Under the pieces are notes generated by a model. It was not told the origin of the DNA and did not search any database. It was given only the letters and a program-made list of their open reading frames with translations. DNA of 64,000 bases from Actibacterium sp. 188UL27-1 (GTDB taxonomy: Bacteria > Pseudomonadota > Alphaproteobacteria > Rhodobacterales > Rhodobacteraceae), in NCBI RefSeq assembly GCF_016901225.1, contig NZ_JAFEUL010000001.1:1-64000 (forward strand), read 5' to 3'. Below, in pieces: positions 47,304 to 57,213 of this stretch; positions within the stretch are counted from its first letter, which is position 1, and the number at the start of each line of letters is the position of its first letter. The position numbers and the translations under genes were made by a program.

Positions 47304-48056
47304 TCAAGCGGGATAGTTTTCGAAGGTGATATTGTCGGCGATCCGCCGGGCGGTTGCCTCTTCTTCAGGCGACCGGATGGTCCAACATAGGATAGGAACG
47401 CCCGCCGACTTAAGCGCCTGCACGCGGTCCGCGGTCAGGTCATTGGCGTGATGGCTGATGAACGTGCTGCCGGTGCGGTCAAAATCCGCGATCTGGCGCA
47501 GATGGTCGCGCGCGTCCTTTGGCAGTAACGGCCAATCGGCCGCGCCATAGGCGCAGGTGGTGAGACCACGGGGCAGGCCCGGCGCTAGTTCTGCCAGGGC
47601 CGCAACGCTGTGAGGATTGAACGACATGAGCGCAATCGGACCCGCGTAATCGGCAAGTGCCGTCACCGCCGCCTGTTCGAGCGTGCCGACATCGGGGCCC
47701 ATCGCTCCGTCCTGATCCTTAATCTCGATCAGCAAAGGGACGCGACCGGCGACCAGCGCAAGCACGTCAACGAGGGTCGGAATGCCATCGCTGCCGCCGC
47801 TGAGCGTGATCGCCGCCAGATCACGCTTGGTCCGTTGGCGCACCGGCCCCTTAACGCCTGTCAAACGGCTTAGGTCGTAGTCGTGGAAAACCATCGCCTG
47901 GTCATCCGCCGATAGCTGCAGATCAATCTCGATCCCGTAGCCTGCATCGATGGCGGCTTTGATTGCCGCGATTGAGTTCTCCGGCCGCCCCCGCGCCGCA
48001 TCGTGAAAGGCCCGATGGGCGACTGGGCGATCCAGAAAGATCTGTGGCAGGGTCAT
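47304..48056 (-). CDS. glycerophosphodiester phosphodiesterase
   Basis: A 250-residue GDPD: RPVAHRAFHDAARGRPENS (catalytic His, Arg, Glu-Asn), GYGIEIDLQLSADDQAMVFHDYDL (Glu-x-Asp, His), and LIEIKDQDGAM. It hydrolyses glycerophosphodiesters to glycerol-3-phosphate and an alcohol. No signal peptide, so cytoplasmic like UgpQ. It overlaps the RidA stop by four bases (ATGA), so the two are translated together. Confidence 0.95.
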   Translation of the reverse strand: MTLPQIFLDRPVAHRAFHDAARGRPENSIAAIKAAIDAGYGIEIDLQLSADDQAMVFHDYDLSRLTGVKGPVRQRTKRDLAAITLSGGSDGIPTLVDVLALVAGRVPLLIEIKDQDGAMGPDVGTLEQAAVTALADYAGPIALMSFNPHSVAALAELAPGLPRGLTTCAYGAADWPLLPKDARDHLRQIADFDRTGSTFISHHANDLTADRVQALKSAGVPILCWTIRSPEEEATARRIADNITFENYPA

Positions 48057-48526
48057 TTAATCTCGAAGATGCCTTCGATCTCGACCGCGACGTTCAAAGG
48101 CAGCGCGCCTGCGCTTACGGCAGCGCGGGCGTGGCGACCGGCATCGCCAAGGGTGGCGACCAGAAAATCCGACGCGCCGTTGATCACCTTGGGCTGGTCG
48201 GGAAAATCGGGGGTCGAGTTGACAAAGCCCGTCAGTTTCACGACACGCACCAGCCGGTCCAAATCACCATCACACGCAATCTTGACCTGCGTCAACAGGG
48301 CAATGGCGCAGTGTTTTGCCGCCTCAGCACCCGCGTCTATATCCAACTCAGCGCCCAGCTTGCCCGTGATCAGTCCGTCCGGTGTTTGGCTGATCTGGCC
48401 CGACACAAAGACAAGGTTGCCTGAGATGACGAAAGGCAGATAATTTCCGGCCGCCTTGGGGCCTGTGCCCGCCTCCGGCAGTTTCACCCCAAGCTCTGAT
48501 AGACGTGTCTCGATCGTTCCCGACAT
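48053..48526 (-). CDS. RidA family protein (YjgF/UK114 type)
   Basis: A 157-residue RidA-like protein, slightly longer than canonical RidA (about 128). FVSGQISQTPDGLITGKLG and the trimer-site pattern are present, but the family's catalytic Arg is not in its canonical motif, so it is a Rid subfamily member of uncertain activity rather than archetypal enamine/imine deaminase RidA. Co-transcribed with the GDPD gene. Confidence 0.88.
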   Translation of the reverse strand: MSGTIETRLSELGVKLPEAGTGPKAAGNYLPFVISGNLVFVSGQISQTPDGLITGKLGAELDIDAGAEAAKHCAIALLTQVKIACDGDLDRLVRVVKLTGFVNSTPDFPDQPKVINGASDFLVATLGDAGRHARAAVSAGALPLNVAVEIEGIFEIK

Positions 48527-48599
48527 AGGATTCTCCCCTGATTTGCGGGCAGGGTAGGGGGATTTCGGCGGTAGTGAAACCGTCGAAACAGATCCGCAA

Positions 48600-49919
48600 T
48601 CAGCTTTCGCGGAAGGCCTTGTTAAAGTAGTCGGTGAAGGGTTTGATCAGATAAGCCATGGGCGTCCGGTCATCGGTCCGGATGAATGATTCGACCGGCA
48701 TGCCGGGAATGATCGACTGGCCTTCCAGCTTATCAATCTCGCCTGGCTGCAGATGTATTTCAGCCCGATAATAGGAAATCTGTGTCCGGTCGTCCAGGAA
48801 CGCGTCGGCGGATACTTTCATAACCGTTCCGTCCAGTTCCGGCGTGTCATTGGCATCGAAGGCCGAGAATCGCAGCACCACGTCCTGCCCGACAAAGATC
48901 TGATCAACATGAATCGGCTCGACCCGGGCGGCAATCACCAGCGGGCGGTCCTGTGGGATCAGATACAAAACCGGCTCTGCCGCCTTGATAACCGAACGCG
49001 GTGTGGTGATCGACAGGCTGTAGACAATGCCCGAAACGGGCGCCGTGATCTCAAGCCGGACCAGACGCTCCTTCAGCGATTGCCGGCGTTCCAACAATTC
49101 GACCTGGCTGTATTCCAGATCGCGCAACCGGGTGATTGCCTCTTCGCGGCGTCCAGTCCCCAATTTCAGGATCTCGATCTCGATTTCGGTGGCGCGGCCT
49201 TCAGCCTCTGCGCGGGAGGCCAAAAGCTCTCCGATTGTGCCCAAAAGCCGCGCTTCTTCCCGCTGCAGCGACGACACGCGGCTGGCCTGGGTCAATCCGC
49301 CTTCCAGCAATGTCTGCTGGTCGGACAGCTCCTGCGCGATCAGTTCCTGCTGGGTCGTCAGCGCCTCGCGCTGCGCATCGATGCCAACGATCTGGCTTTG
49401 AATCTGTTCGGCCCGGCGCGCTAGCTGATCGGCCTCCTTTTCGGCGCTTTCAAGACGCGCTTCAAACAGGCGGGTCTGCCCGTCCATCAGCCCCTGAATA
49501 TCGTCGCGAAGTTGGTTCAATTCGTGCAATTCGTCTTCAAAGACGATGGTCTCAATTCCGTCCCGCTCGGCTTTCAAGCGGCCAGACCGTGCCATCAGCT
49601 CAAACAACTGCCCTTCGACAATCGCCAGTTCCGAACGGATCAGCTGATCTTCCAAGCGGATCAACGGATCGCCCGCCATAACGACATCGCCCTCCTGGAT
49701 CAACACTTCCTCGACCACGCCGCCATCGGGATGCTGAACGACCTGGCGGTTCTGCTCCACCTCGATCTGACCGCCCGCGATGATCGCACCCGAGATGTTG
49801 GCAACCACCGACCAGGTCCCGAAACCGCCGACCAAAAGGAACAGCGCAATAAAACCCACGACCATGGGGAAACGGGGGTTCAGCGAAGCCTCGTTCGCGC
49901 CTCTGGGTTTGTCGTTCAC
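48600..49919 (-). CDS. type I secretion membrane fusion protein (HlyD family)
   Basis: Periplasmic adaptor of a type I secretion system, 439 residues starting at GTG 49919 (GTGA overlap with the ABC gene). It has a cytosolic N-terminus, one membrane helix ([20 protein letters not shown]), a biotinyl/lipoyl hairpin ([20 protein letters not shown]), a long coiled coil (about residues 100-270), and a C-terminal [24 protein letters not shown] region. It pairs with the ABC gene; the outer-membrane TolC-type channel is not in this window. Confidence 0.94.
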   Translation of the reverse strand: MNDKPRGANEASLNPRFPMVVGFIALFLLVGGFGTWSVVANISGAIIAGGQIEVEQNRQVVQHPDGGVVEEVLIQEGDVVMAGDPLIRLEDQLIRSELAIVEGQLFELMARSGRLKAERDGIETIVFEDELHELNQLRDDIQGLMDGQTRLFEARLESAEKEADQLARRAEQIQSQIVGIDAQREALTTQQELIAQELSDQQTLLEGGLTQASRVSSLQREEARLLGTIGELLASRAEAEGRATEIEIEILKLGTGRREEAITRLRDLEYSQVELLERRQSLKERLVRLEITAPVSGIVYSLSITTPRSVIKAAEPVLYLIPQDRPLVIAARVEPIHVDQIFVGQDVVLRFSAFDANDTPELDGTVMKVSADAFLDDRTQISYYRAEIHLQPGEIDKLEGQSIIPGMPVESFIRTDDRTPMAYLIKPFTDYFNKAFRES

Positions 49920-51652
49920 GATACACCTCCTTGTCCTTGGGCGCGGCTGATCTCATTGGCGTTCTTCACCATTTCGCGCAGCACCTCGTCACGCGGACCG
50001 AACGCCTTGCGCATACCACCATCCAGCACAAGAAGCAGTTCACATTCCTGAATGGCGGCCGGGCGGTGAGCCATGATCAGAATCGACTTACCTTCGGTTT
50101 TCATCTGCCGGATGGCGCGGTTCAACGCCTCTGACCCCTCATTGTCGAGGTTGGAGTTGGGCTCATCCAGTACCAAAATCATCGGATCGCCATAAAGCGC
50201 ACGGGCGAGACCAATCCGTTGGATTTGTCCGCCGGACAGCCGCCCGCCCGCCATCGAAACCTGGGTGTCATAGCCCTGCGGCAGTTTGACGATCATGTCA
50301 TGGGCGGCCGCTTTCTTGGCCGCGGCGACGATGGCCTGTGCATCGGGGTTTGGGCTGAGTTTGGCGATGTTTTCTGCAATTGTGCCGTCGAACAATGTCA
50401 CCCGTTGGGGCAGATAGCCGATATGGCTGCCCAGAATATCCGGATCGTATTGATCGAGTGCGGCCCCATCCAGTCGGATCTTGCCGCCGGCCGTGCGCCA
50501 GACACCGGTCAGGGCCCGGGCGAGGGTCGATTTACCCGCACCAGACGGCCCGATCACCCCCAGCGCTTTTCCTTCACCCAGCTTGAAACTGACCATCCGC
50601 AAGGACGCCTGCGTTTCCCCGGGGGGCACAACAGTGGCCTGCTGCACCTCAAGAATCGCACGCGGTTTGGGCAGCGGCGTGCGCGGGCGTTCCTCAGGCA
50701 CGTCCGACAGCAATCGCGACAGGTTTTTCCAGCCTTTGCTGGCCCGCTGCATCAATTCCCACTGCCCAATCGCCATCTCGATCGGGGCCAGGGCACGCCC
50801 CATCAGGATCGAACCCGCGATCATCGCGCCGGGCGTCAGTTGTTCTTGCAGCACCAGATAGGCACCCAAAGCCAGCATGGCGGATTGCAGAAACAGACGT
50901 AGGGTTTTGGTCGTGGCGGTGAAACCACCGGCCTTATCCGCAGCATTCACGCTGGTGGTCAGCGCCTTGCCGCGCGCCTGATGCCAACGCTCGAACGTGG
51001 CACCGCGCATGCCCAGGGATTGCACCATCTCGGCTTCATGGCGCATATGGTCGGCCATGCTGTTGGCCCGTTGACCCAGCCCCGCCGCCTCGAGCGCGGG
51101 AGCGCGCGTCATCACCTGGTTCATGATCGAGATCGCAACGAGAATCAATCCACCGGCAACCGCCAAAATCCCCAACCAGGGATGAAAGATAAAGAGCGCT
51201 GCTAGAAAAATTGGCGTCCAGGGCATGTCAAAGAAGGCCAGCAGAACCGGTGAGCCCATGAACCGCTGAACAACCTCCAGATCGCTTAACCCGGACGCAA
51301 CGCCCTCCGTGCCCGGCTTGACGGCTTCGGCCCGCAACACTGCCGAAAACACACGTCTATCCAGCAGGGATTGAAACTTGGCTGCAGCCCGCGCCGTGAC
51401 CCGACCACGGGCGTAATCCAGAATACCCATCATAAGGTACAAAAACGCGACAAGGGCAAAAAGGGCGATCAGCGTCGCTTCGGACCGGCTGCCCAGCACG
51501 CGGTCATAGACCTGCAACATGAAAAGCGGACCGGTCAGCATCAGGATATTCACGAATATCGAGAAGACAAAGGCCGATCTGAACAGGGATTTGCCCTTGG
51601 CCCGCGCGTCGCGCAGTTCCGCTATGCCGCGCTCGGTATCTGGTGTGGCCAT
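49916..51652 (-). CDS. type I secretion ABC transporter permease/ATPase (PrsD-like)
   Basis: A 578-residue fused membrane/ATPase protein that exports unfolded substrates with C-terminal signals. It has a membrane domain ([34 protein letters not shown], and others up to residue ~290) and an ATPase with Walker [15 protein letters not shown], signature [15 protein letters not shown] and Walker [14 protein letters not shown]. The ATG at 51652 has AAGGAGGGGCGGA before it, and precedes a conventional N-terminus; an upstream frame is discounted. The cognate substrate gene is not adjacent. Confidence 0.95.
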   Translation of the reverse strand: MATPDTERGIAELRDARAKGKSLFRSAFVFSIFVNILMLTGPLFMLQVYDRVLGSRSEATLIALFALVAFLYLMMGILDYARGRVTARAAAKFQSLLDRRVFSAVLRAEAVKPGTEGVASGLSDLEVVQRFMGSPVLLAFFDMPWTPIFLAALFIFHPWLGILAVAGGLILVAISIMNQVMTRAPALEAAGLGQRANSMADHMRHEAEMVQSLGMRGATFERWHQARGKALTTSVNAADKAGGFTATTKTLRLFLQSAMLALGAYLVLQEQLTPGAMIAGSILMGRALAPIEMAIGQWELMQRASKGWKNLSRLLSDVPEERPRTPLPKPRAILEVQQATVVPPGETQASLRMVSFKLGEGKALGVIGPSGAGKSTLARALTGVWRTAGGKIRLDGAALDQYDPDILGSHIGYLPQRVTLFDGTIAENIAKLSPNPDAQAIVAAAKKAAAHDMIVKLPQGYDTQVSMAGGRLSGGQIQRIGLARALYGDPMILVLDEPNSNLDNEGSEALNRAIRQMKTEGKSILIMAHRPAAIQECELLLVLDGGMRKAFGPRDEVLREMVKNANEISRAQGQGGVS

Positions 51653-51773
51653 TCCGCCCCTCCTTGAATGCGCGCCACGTTTCGCCGGTTCCGGGCGCGC
51701 ACCTTGTTCCTGCTCCGTTGCAACGCTACGTTGCAAATCAATTGATCGGGACAGGCGTCCTTTTTCTTCGCCA

Positions 51774-52559
51774 ATGTCCCTTACGACGAAGCGAACGGAC
51801 AATCCATTGTTTCTAGACGTTACTCATCGGTTCGGCCCTATCATGGCAACTGCCATCGTGTTGTTGACCGGAGCATGTGCAAATCCCCCTGTTTCCAGTG
51901 GTTCTGTCTATGATCCGCTAGAGGCGAGAAACCGCAAAGTGCACAATTTCAATCGCAAGGTTGATCAAAAGGTCTTGCGGCCCGTCTCAAAAAGGTACGG
52001 TGGCGCGGTTGGACCTGCGCAATTGTTCGTATCAAATTTTGCATCGAATCTCGATCAACCCGGATTGGTCATTAATGATCTGTTGCAGGGTCGGATTGAA
52101 GACGCTGCCCACAATACCTTTCGCTTTTTCGTGAATGGTATTTTCGGTTTGGCCGGTGTGCTGGATCCGGCCACCGAAATGGGCCTTGAAAAACGCGACA
52201 CCGATTTTGGCGAAACACTCCATGTCTGGGGATCGGGCGAGGGGCGCTATCTTGAGCTTCCGTTCCTTGGCCCGTCGACCGAACGCGACACCTTGGGCAT
52301 CGTCGTCGACGCGGCGTTGAACCCGATCCGGTCCCTGGGAAGTGATGATTTTCAGATCACGGCGAACGTGGCCGGGGCCAGTTCAACGGTTGGTGATCGC
52401 TTTCAGTTCTCGGATACTGTCGATTCGATCCTATATGAAAGTGCTGACAGCTACGCCCAGGCGCGGCTGCTTTATCTGCAAAACCGCCGGTTCGAGCTTG
52501 GCGGACAAGCCAGTGAGGATGAGGCCTTTGACCCGTTCGAGGAATTTGATGTTGAATAA
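51774..52559 (+). CDS. mlaA: MlaA/VacJ-family phospholipid-removal lipoprotein
   Basis: Outer-membrane lipoprotein of the Mla lipid-asymmetry system. The frame is open from 51774 (ATG) and holds a lipobox in IVLLTGACANPPVSSG. Conserved parts are YDPLEARNRKVHNFNRKVDQ, DAAHNTFRFFVNGIFGLAGV, DPATEMGLEKRDTDFGETL, WGSGEGRYLELPFLGPSTER. The exact start is uncertain: ATG 51774, TTG 51807 and ATG 51843 are alternatives, and the last gives a signal with no basic residue. mlaC overlaps its end. Divergent from the type I secretion pair. Confidence 0.9.
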   Translation: MSLTTKRTDNPLFLDVTHRFGPIMATAIVLLTGACANPPVSSGSVYDPLEARNRKVHNFNRKVDQKVLRPVSKRYGGAVGPAQLFVSNFASNLDQPGLVINDLLQGRIEDAAHNTFRFFVNGIFGLAGVLDPATEMGLEKRDTDFGETLHVWGSGEGRYLELPFLGPSTERDTLGIVVDAALNPIRSLGSDDFQITANVAGASSTVGDRFQFSDTVDSILYESADSYAQARLLYLQNRRFELGGQASEDEAFDPFEEFDVE

Positions 52560-53139
52560 TATCCCCCGTCGCACCGCGCTTGGTCTGATCGGCGCAGCAA
52601 CCCTCGTGGGTCCTGCTGCGGCGTTGACCAGTAATGGCGCCCAGGCGCAGGTGGAACGTCTCGTGGCAGATGTGAACCGCGTGATTGGTGATGGCAGCTC
52701 TGAATCAGCCAAAATCGGCAAGTTCGAACGCATTTTTGCCAGCTACGCCGATACCTCCTTTATGGCGCAATACGCTTTGGGGGCGGATCGGCGGCGGGCG
52801 TCCAAATCGCAGCTCAGCACATTCACCAAATCTTTCCAGACGTATATCTCGCGCAAATACGGTCGCCGGTTCCGGGAATTCATCGGTGGGCGGCTTGAGG
52901 TCAAAGGCGCGCGCAAGGTCAAATCCGTGTACGAGGTCCAAACCGTTGCCTATCTGCGCGGGCAGCCGCCTTACAATGTGACGTTCCAATTGTCTGATCG
53001 CACCGGTCGCCCGCTTTTCGTGAACATGTTCATCGAAGGCGTGAACTTGCTGTTGACCGAGCGATCGGAAATTGGCGCTTTGCTGGACCGGCGCGGCGGC
53101 GATATTGATCGCCTGGCTCGCGACCTACGCTCGATCTAG
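52549..53139 (+). CDS. mlaC: MlaC-like phospholipid-binding periplasmic protein
   Basis: A 196-residue periplasmic lipid carrier (Ttg2D/MlaC family). The N-terminus MLNNIPRRTALGLIGAATLV with a basic RR start may be a Tat-type signal. The body has VERLVADVNRVIGDG, KIGKFERIFASYADTSFMAQ, QYALGADRRRASKSQLSTFT, and FQTYISRKYGRRFREFIG. It overlaps mlaA by eleven bases (CGAGGAATTTG ribosome site inside mlaA). No mlaFED is next to it. Confidence 0.88.
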   Translation: MLNNIPRRTALGLIGAATLVGPAAALTSNGAQAQVERLVADVNRVIGDGSSESAKIGKFERIFASYADTSFMAQYALGADRRRASKSQLSTFTKSFQTYISRKYGRRFREFIGGRLEVKGARKVKSVYEVQTVAYLRGQPPYNVTFQLSDRTGRPLFVNMFIEGVNLLLTERSEIGALLDRRGGDIDRLARDLRSI

Positions 53140-53142
53140 GCT

Positions 53143-54723
53143 CTAATATCCAAGCGCGCAGCCATCCTTGCGCGGGTCAGAGGCCCCCTCAAGAATGCCA
53201 AGATCGTGGTCGATCCGGATCGTCTGTGCGCCGCCAATCGCTGTTTCGGGAGTCACCACGCGGTGGCCCTTGTCCGCCAATTTGGCGCGGATGTCATCAC
53301 CATAGCCCCGTTCCAACTGGAACTGGCCGTCAATCGCAAAGGCGCGCGGCGCATCAAGCGCTGTCTGCATATCCATGCCGTAATCCACCAGGTTGCTGGC
53401 AAACCGCCCGTGACCCGCAGCCTGGTATTGCCCGCCCATGACGCCGAAAGGGGCAATAATTTTGCCACCCTTGCGCAACATGCCCGGAATGATCGTGTGC
53501 ATCGGGCGTTTGCCTGGGGCAGCCTCGTTCGGATGTCCGGCTTCCAGCGTGAAACCTGCCCCTCGATTATGCAGCAACAGCCCGAATTTTTTTGAGGCGA
53601 GGCCCGACCCAAAGCTGTGGAAGATCGAATAGATCAGCGATACCGCCATCCTGTCTTTGTCGATCACGGTGATGTAAATCGTATCCTTGTGCACCGCCTC
53701 GCTGATCTGTTTGGCGGATGCCATGGCGCGGTTCGGATCGATCAGCCCGGCAAGCTCTTTTGCCAGGCTGGGCCGTTGCAATTGCTCAACATTTGCCATG
53801 TGATCGGCATCTGCCACGATGCGATTGCGCGCGTCATAGGCCAATTTTTGGGCTTCTGCCTCGATATGCAGCTTCTCTGCTGACATCGGATCCATGGCAC
53901 CCAGATCAAACTCTGCAAGAATGGCCGCCAGCAGCAGCGCCGCCGTGCCTTGGCTATTTGGCGGATGTTCGACAATCTGAAGATCGCGATAGGGCCCTTC
54001 GATAGGTGTCTCCCATGTGGCGCGGGTTTGGGCGAGGTCATCCAGTGTATGTGGCCCTCCGGCATCCGTCAAAGCTGCGCACAGATCCTCTGCCACCTCT
54101 CCGGTGTAAAATCCGTCGCGCCCCTCGGCCGCGATCCGGCGCAGAACCTCCGCCTGGTCGGGCGCTCGAAAGACCTGACCCGCCCGGGGAGCAGCCCCGT
54201 TGATCAGGTAGCGGTCCCGCGCAGTTTCCTGCAGCCGGTCCGCTGCGACGGCCCAATCGAACGCAACACGGGGCGCCACCGGCACGCCACTTTCGGCATA
54301 GGCGATTGCAGGCGCAAGGCATTGACCAAGGTCGAGGGCTCCAAACCGTTCGGACAACTGGCAAAAGCCATCAACTGCGCCAGGCAAAGTCACTGCATGG
54401 GCGGAATTGTCGGGGATGACGGCATGGCCCTGGGCCCGCAACGCCGCGGACTGCATGCCTGCTGGCGCCCGCCCGGATCCGTTCAGCGCCACGACCGTTT
54501 CTGATCCGGCCGGTTTCACCAGGGCAAAGCAATCCCCGCCGAGACCGGTCATTTGCGGCTCACACAGGCCCAACAACGCCGATCCTGCAATGGCTGCATC
54601 CACGGCATTGCCGCCTTGCTTCAGGATGTCGATGGCAGTTGCCGTGGCCAATGGGTGCGATGTCGCGCACATGCCGTTGACGGCGTAGACGGCCGACCGG
54701 CCTGGTGTTTGAAAGTCGCGCAT
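53143..54723 (-). CDS. ggt: gamma-glutamyltransferase family protein
   Basis: A 526-residue autoprocessing Ntn hydrolase. The N-terminal half has GMCATSHPLATATAIDILKQ and GGNAVDAAIAG, MTGLGGDCFALV. The probable cleavage Thr is the first residue of TIYITVIDKD (after DKD-type KD), matching the T391 region of E. coli GGT. SIFHSFGSGLA and GGQYQAAGH follow. There is no signal peptide, so the enzyme may be cytosolic or the group related to glutaryl-7-ACA acylase-like GGTs. The ATG at 54723 follows GAGGATCCC; other upstream starts are discounted. Confidence 0.9.
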   Translation of the reverse strand: MRDFQTPGRSAVYAVNGMCATSHPLATATAIDILKQGGNAVDAAIAGSALLGLCEPQMTGLGGDCFALVKPAGSETVVALNGSGRAPAGMQSAALRAQGHAVIPDNSAHAVTLPGAVDGFCQLSERFGALDLGQCLAPAIAYAESGVPVAPRVAFDWAVAADRLQETARDRYLINGAAPRAGQVFRAPDQAEVLRRIAAEGRDGFYTGEVAEDLCAALTDAGGPHTLDDLAQTRATWETPIEGPYRDLQIVEHPPNSQGTAALLLAAILAEFDLGAMDPMSAEKLHIEAEAQKLAYDARNRIVADADHMANVEQLQRPSLAKELAGLIDPNRAMASAKQISEAVHKDTIYITVIDKDRMAVSLIYSIFHSFGSGLASKKFGLLLHNRGAGFTLEAGHPNEAAPGKRPMHTIIPGMLRKGGKIIAPFGVMGGQYQAAGHGRFASNLVDYGMDMQTALDAPRAFAIDGQFQLERGYGDDIRAKLADKGHRVVTPETAIGGAQTIRIDHDLGILEGASDPRKDGCALGY

Positions 54724-55122
54724 GGGATCCTCGCTTGGCATATGGCGCCACATTAAGCAGCGGTCTGGCGAGGGCAAGGGAGCATGGTGATGAGAGAAGC
54801 TGATCCTCGACGCCGCACGCTGGGTGGGGGCTAAAAAGCGCGGCGCCGAGGGAAGCTATGCAGCTACATCTCCACTATTCCGATATTGCGCGGCAGCGGT
54901 AAGGTGAGAATGGGGCAAAGTTCGGGCGCGCCCTATCACCCAGTCGATTTGATGGCTCCATCTGACTGAATTTTCGGTCTGGTCCCGACCCAAATTCCGC
55001 TGCCCAGGCGCGGTGACATGGGCATTGAGATGCCGCTCGGATCTCCCGCTGCGCGGTTGGCTGCCCGTTGTTTGTCAGCTTCGCAACGGCTTGGGATCCG
55101 CCTCACCGCAAGGCAAAATTGA
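54724..55122. other. intergenic region without a convincing gene
   Basis: This stretch of about 400 bases between ggt and the RsbW-like gene holds no clear gene. A plus-strand frame 54794-54907 stays open for 37 codons (KLILDAARWVGAKKRGAEGS...) but has no start codon, so it may be a gene fragment. Otherwise I see nothing. Confidence 0.5.
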
Positions 55123-55626
55123 CTAACGCGGCAGGCGAAAGTTCAGCACATTTTGCGATGACAACCGGGTGTATGTCAGATCCTCGGTCAGCGAATGGAT
55201 CAGGAACCACCCGAACCCGCCCTCTGGCAATGTCTCCAATGGGCCGGATGCGTCCGGCGCGGCGCCTCCTGGGACCTCATTATTGGGCATCGCCTTACCG
55301 TGATCAGCGACGGTGCAAGACAGACCAAGGTTATCCACCGCGATCGTGACAAAGATCTTTCCACCGTCGCGCTCTTCATAGGCGTGCTCAACAACATTGT
55401 TGAGTACCTCTGCCAGCACCGTTTCGGCTGTGGCGAGCGCATCATCGCCGATCTGGCTGGCACGCAATTCTGCAAACAGGTCCGTCAACGTCTGGCGGAC
55501 ATCCTGTGCATTGCTTTGCAACTGCCGCTCAATCTGCGTCGGCACCTGATCTGGCTGATCGGTCAGACACCTGTCCCCCTGATGGTCAGTCACATCGCGT
55601 GACGGTTGCATCTGCGCATCTTTCAC
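55123..55626 (-). CDS. RsbW/SpoIIAB-like anti-sigma factor kinase (HATPase)
   Basis: A 167-residue GHKL ATPase of the anti-sigma factor class: AETVLAEVLNNVVEHAY is the N-box, VADHGKAMPNN the G1-like region and EGGFGWFLIHSLTEDLTY the G2-like region. The ~35-residue N-terminal extension is polar and uncharacterised. The start is GTG 55626, four-base overlap with the STAS gene; a later ATG at 55611 is possible. It probably binds and phosphorylates the STAS partner and controls a sigma factor or other target by partner switching. Confidence 0.85.
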   Translation of the reverse strand: MKDAQMQPSRDVTDHQGDRCLTDQPDQVPTQIERQLQSNAQDVRQTLTDLFAELRASQIGDDALATAETVLAEVLNNVVEHAYEERDGGKIFVTIAVDNLGLSCTVADHGKAMPNNEVPGGAAPDASGPLETLPEGGFGWFLIHSLTEDLTYTRLSSQNVLNFRLPR

Positions 55627-55967
55627 GCAACGTCGCTGGCGCTCGCAACGGCCCCTTGGGAGGTTTCGTGGATAGCGAAAACCCTGTCCATGCAGGTCAA
55701 TTTGAACACTTTGGCGACCGTTGGGGTCAATCCCGCCAATTCCAGGCGGTGGTCCGGTGCCAGAAGTTTCATGGAGGCGACAACCGCGCCCAAGCCGCTA
55801 CTGTCAAGAAACTGAACTTCGCTCAGGTCAAGCACGACGCGGGCCGGCCCACCCTGCGCGATCTGGCGCATATTATCCTTGAACTCGATGGCGACAGCCG
55901 CGTCCAAACGATCGGCCTGCATGTGCACGATCATCAGGGTATCGTGAACCTCGGTGGTCAACTGCAT
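55623..55967 (-). CDS. STAS-domain anti-anti-sigma factor (RsbV/SpoIIAA-like)
   Basis: A 114-residue single STAS domain. LDSSGLGAVVASM carries the phospho-acceptor Ser of anti-anti-sigma factors. Its start at ATG 55967 is preceded by GGAAGGGAAGCC. The stop overlaps the kinase gene, so the two are co-translated. No sigma factor gene or PP2C phosphatase lies nearby, so the switched target is not evident. Confidence 0.9.
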   Translation of the reverse strand: MQLTTEVHDTLMIVHMQADRLDAAVAIEFKDNMRQIAQGGPARVVLDLSEVQFLDSSGLGAVVASMKLLAPDHRLELAGLTPTVAKVFKLTCMDRVFAIHETSQGAVASASDVA

Positions 55968-56055
55968 CAAGGCTTCCCTTCCTCTTGCGATAAGGTGAAG
56001 GTAGCGGCCAATCCTTACCAACGGGTTTCATGTCCACAAACAATAGGATGTCTCC

Positions 56056-57213
56056 ATGCGCGATGTTGTGATCTCGGGTGCGGCACGCACGCCGATGGCG
56101 GCTTTTCAGGGCGCGTTCTCCTCCCTTGATGCGCCGCAATTGGGTGGTGCGGCTATCCGCGCGGTTCTGGATCAATCCAACACGACCCCGGTCGAGGTCT
56201 TGATGGGCTGCGTTCTGCCTGCGGGGCAGGGTCAGGCCCCGGCGCGGCAGGCCGGTTTCGCCGCCGGACTGGGTGAGGACGTGCCCGCCACGACGCTCAA
56301 CAAGATGTGCGGCTCCGGCATGAAAGCCACCATGATGGCGTTCGATCAGGTTGCGTTGGGCCAGACCGGTACAGTGGTTGCAGGTGGCATGGAAAGCATG
56401 ACCAACGCCCCGTATCTGTTGCCGAAAATGCGGAGCGGGGCGCGGATCGGGCATCAGAATGTTCAGGATTCGATGTTTCTGGACGGTTTGGAAGACGCCT
56501 ATGACAAAGGTCGCTTGATGGGCACCTTTGCCGAGGATTGTGCCGAAAAGTTCCAGTTCACCCGGGAGGCGCAGGATGACTATGCTTTACGCTCGCTGAC
56601 CCGGGCGCAGACGGCGCAAAGTTCTGGCGCCTTCGACAGTGAAATCGTGGCCGTCACGGTCAAGGGGCGCAAAGGTGATACCGTGGTCGCCGCTGACGAG
56701 CAGCCCGGCAATGCCCGGCCTGACAAGATTCCCCAGTTGAAACCCGCCTTCCGGCCCGATGGGACGGTGACGGCGGCCAATGCCTCCAGTATCTCAGACG
56801 GGGCGGCAGCTTTGATGGTCCAGGCGGCCGACAGCGCCGAAACCGTGCGCGCGCGCATTTTGGGCCATGCCAGCCACGCCCAGGCACCCGGCTGGTTCAC
56901 CACCGCGCCGGTGCCCGCAGCGCAAAAATTGCTGGACCGGATCGGGTGGTCCGTCGCGGACGTTGACCTGTGGGAGGTGAACGAGGCGTTCGCCGTCGTT
57001 CCCATGGCCTTCATGCATGAAATGGGCCTGAGCCCCGAGATTGTGAACGTGAATGGTGGGGCCTGTGCCCTGGGTCATCCCATTGGTGCGTCGGGGACGC
57101 GGATTATCGTGACCCTGCTCCATGCCTTGGAGGCACATAATCTGAAACGTGGCGTGGCGGCCATCTGCATCGGTGGGGGCGAGGGCGCGGCAATCGCGAT
57201 TGAGCGTCCATGA
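56056..57213 (+). CDS. acetyl-CoA C-acyltransferase (thiolase)
   Basis: A 385-residue type II thiolase. The nucleophile is Cys in TTLNKMCGSGMKATMMAF, MESMTNAPYLLP follows, His is in GGACALGHPIGASGTRI, and the second Cys in AICIGGGEGAAI. Acetoacetyl-CoA synthesis for PHB or branched beta-oxidation are both possible; nothing separates them. A GAF-domain fRMsr overlaps its end by four bases. Confidence 0.95.
   Translation: MRDVVISGAARTPMAAFQGAFSSLDAPQLGGAAIRAVLDQSNTTPVEVLMGCVLPAGQGQAPARQAGFAAGLGEDVPATTLNKMCGSGMKATMMAFDQVALGQTGTVVAGGMESMTNAPYLLPKMRSGARIGHQNVQDSMFLDGLEDAYDKGRLMGTFAEDCAEKFQFTREAQDDYALRSLTRAQTAQSSGAFDSEIVAVTVKGRKGDTVVAADEQPGNARPDKIPQLKPAFRPDGTVTAANASSISDGAAALMVQAADSAETVRARILGHASHAQAPGWFTTAPVPAAQKLLDRIGWSVADVDLWEVNEAFAVVPMAFMHEMGLSPEIVNVNGGACALGHPIGASGTRIIVTLLHALEAHNLKRGVAAICIGGGEGAAIAIERP

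Noticed and set aside
54794..54907. 37-codon open frame (KLILDAARW...) in the spacer upstream of ggt
   Set aside because: No start codon and no known family; kept only as a possible fragment within the intergenic entry.
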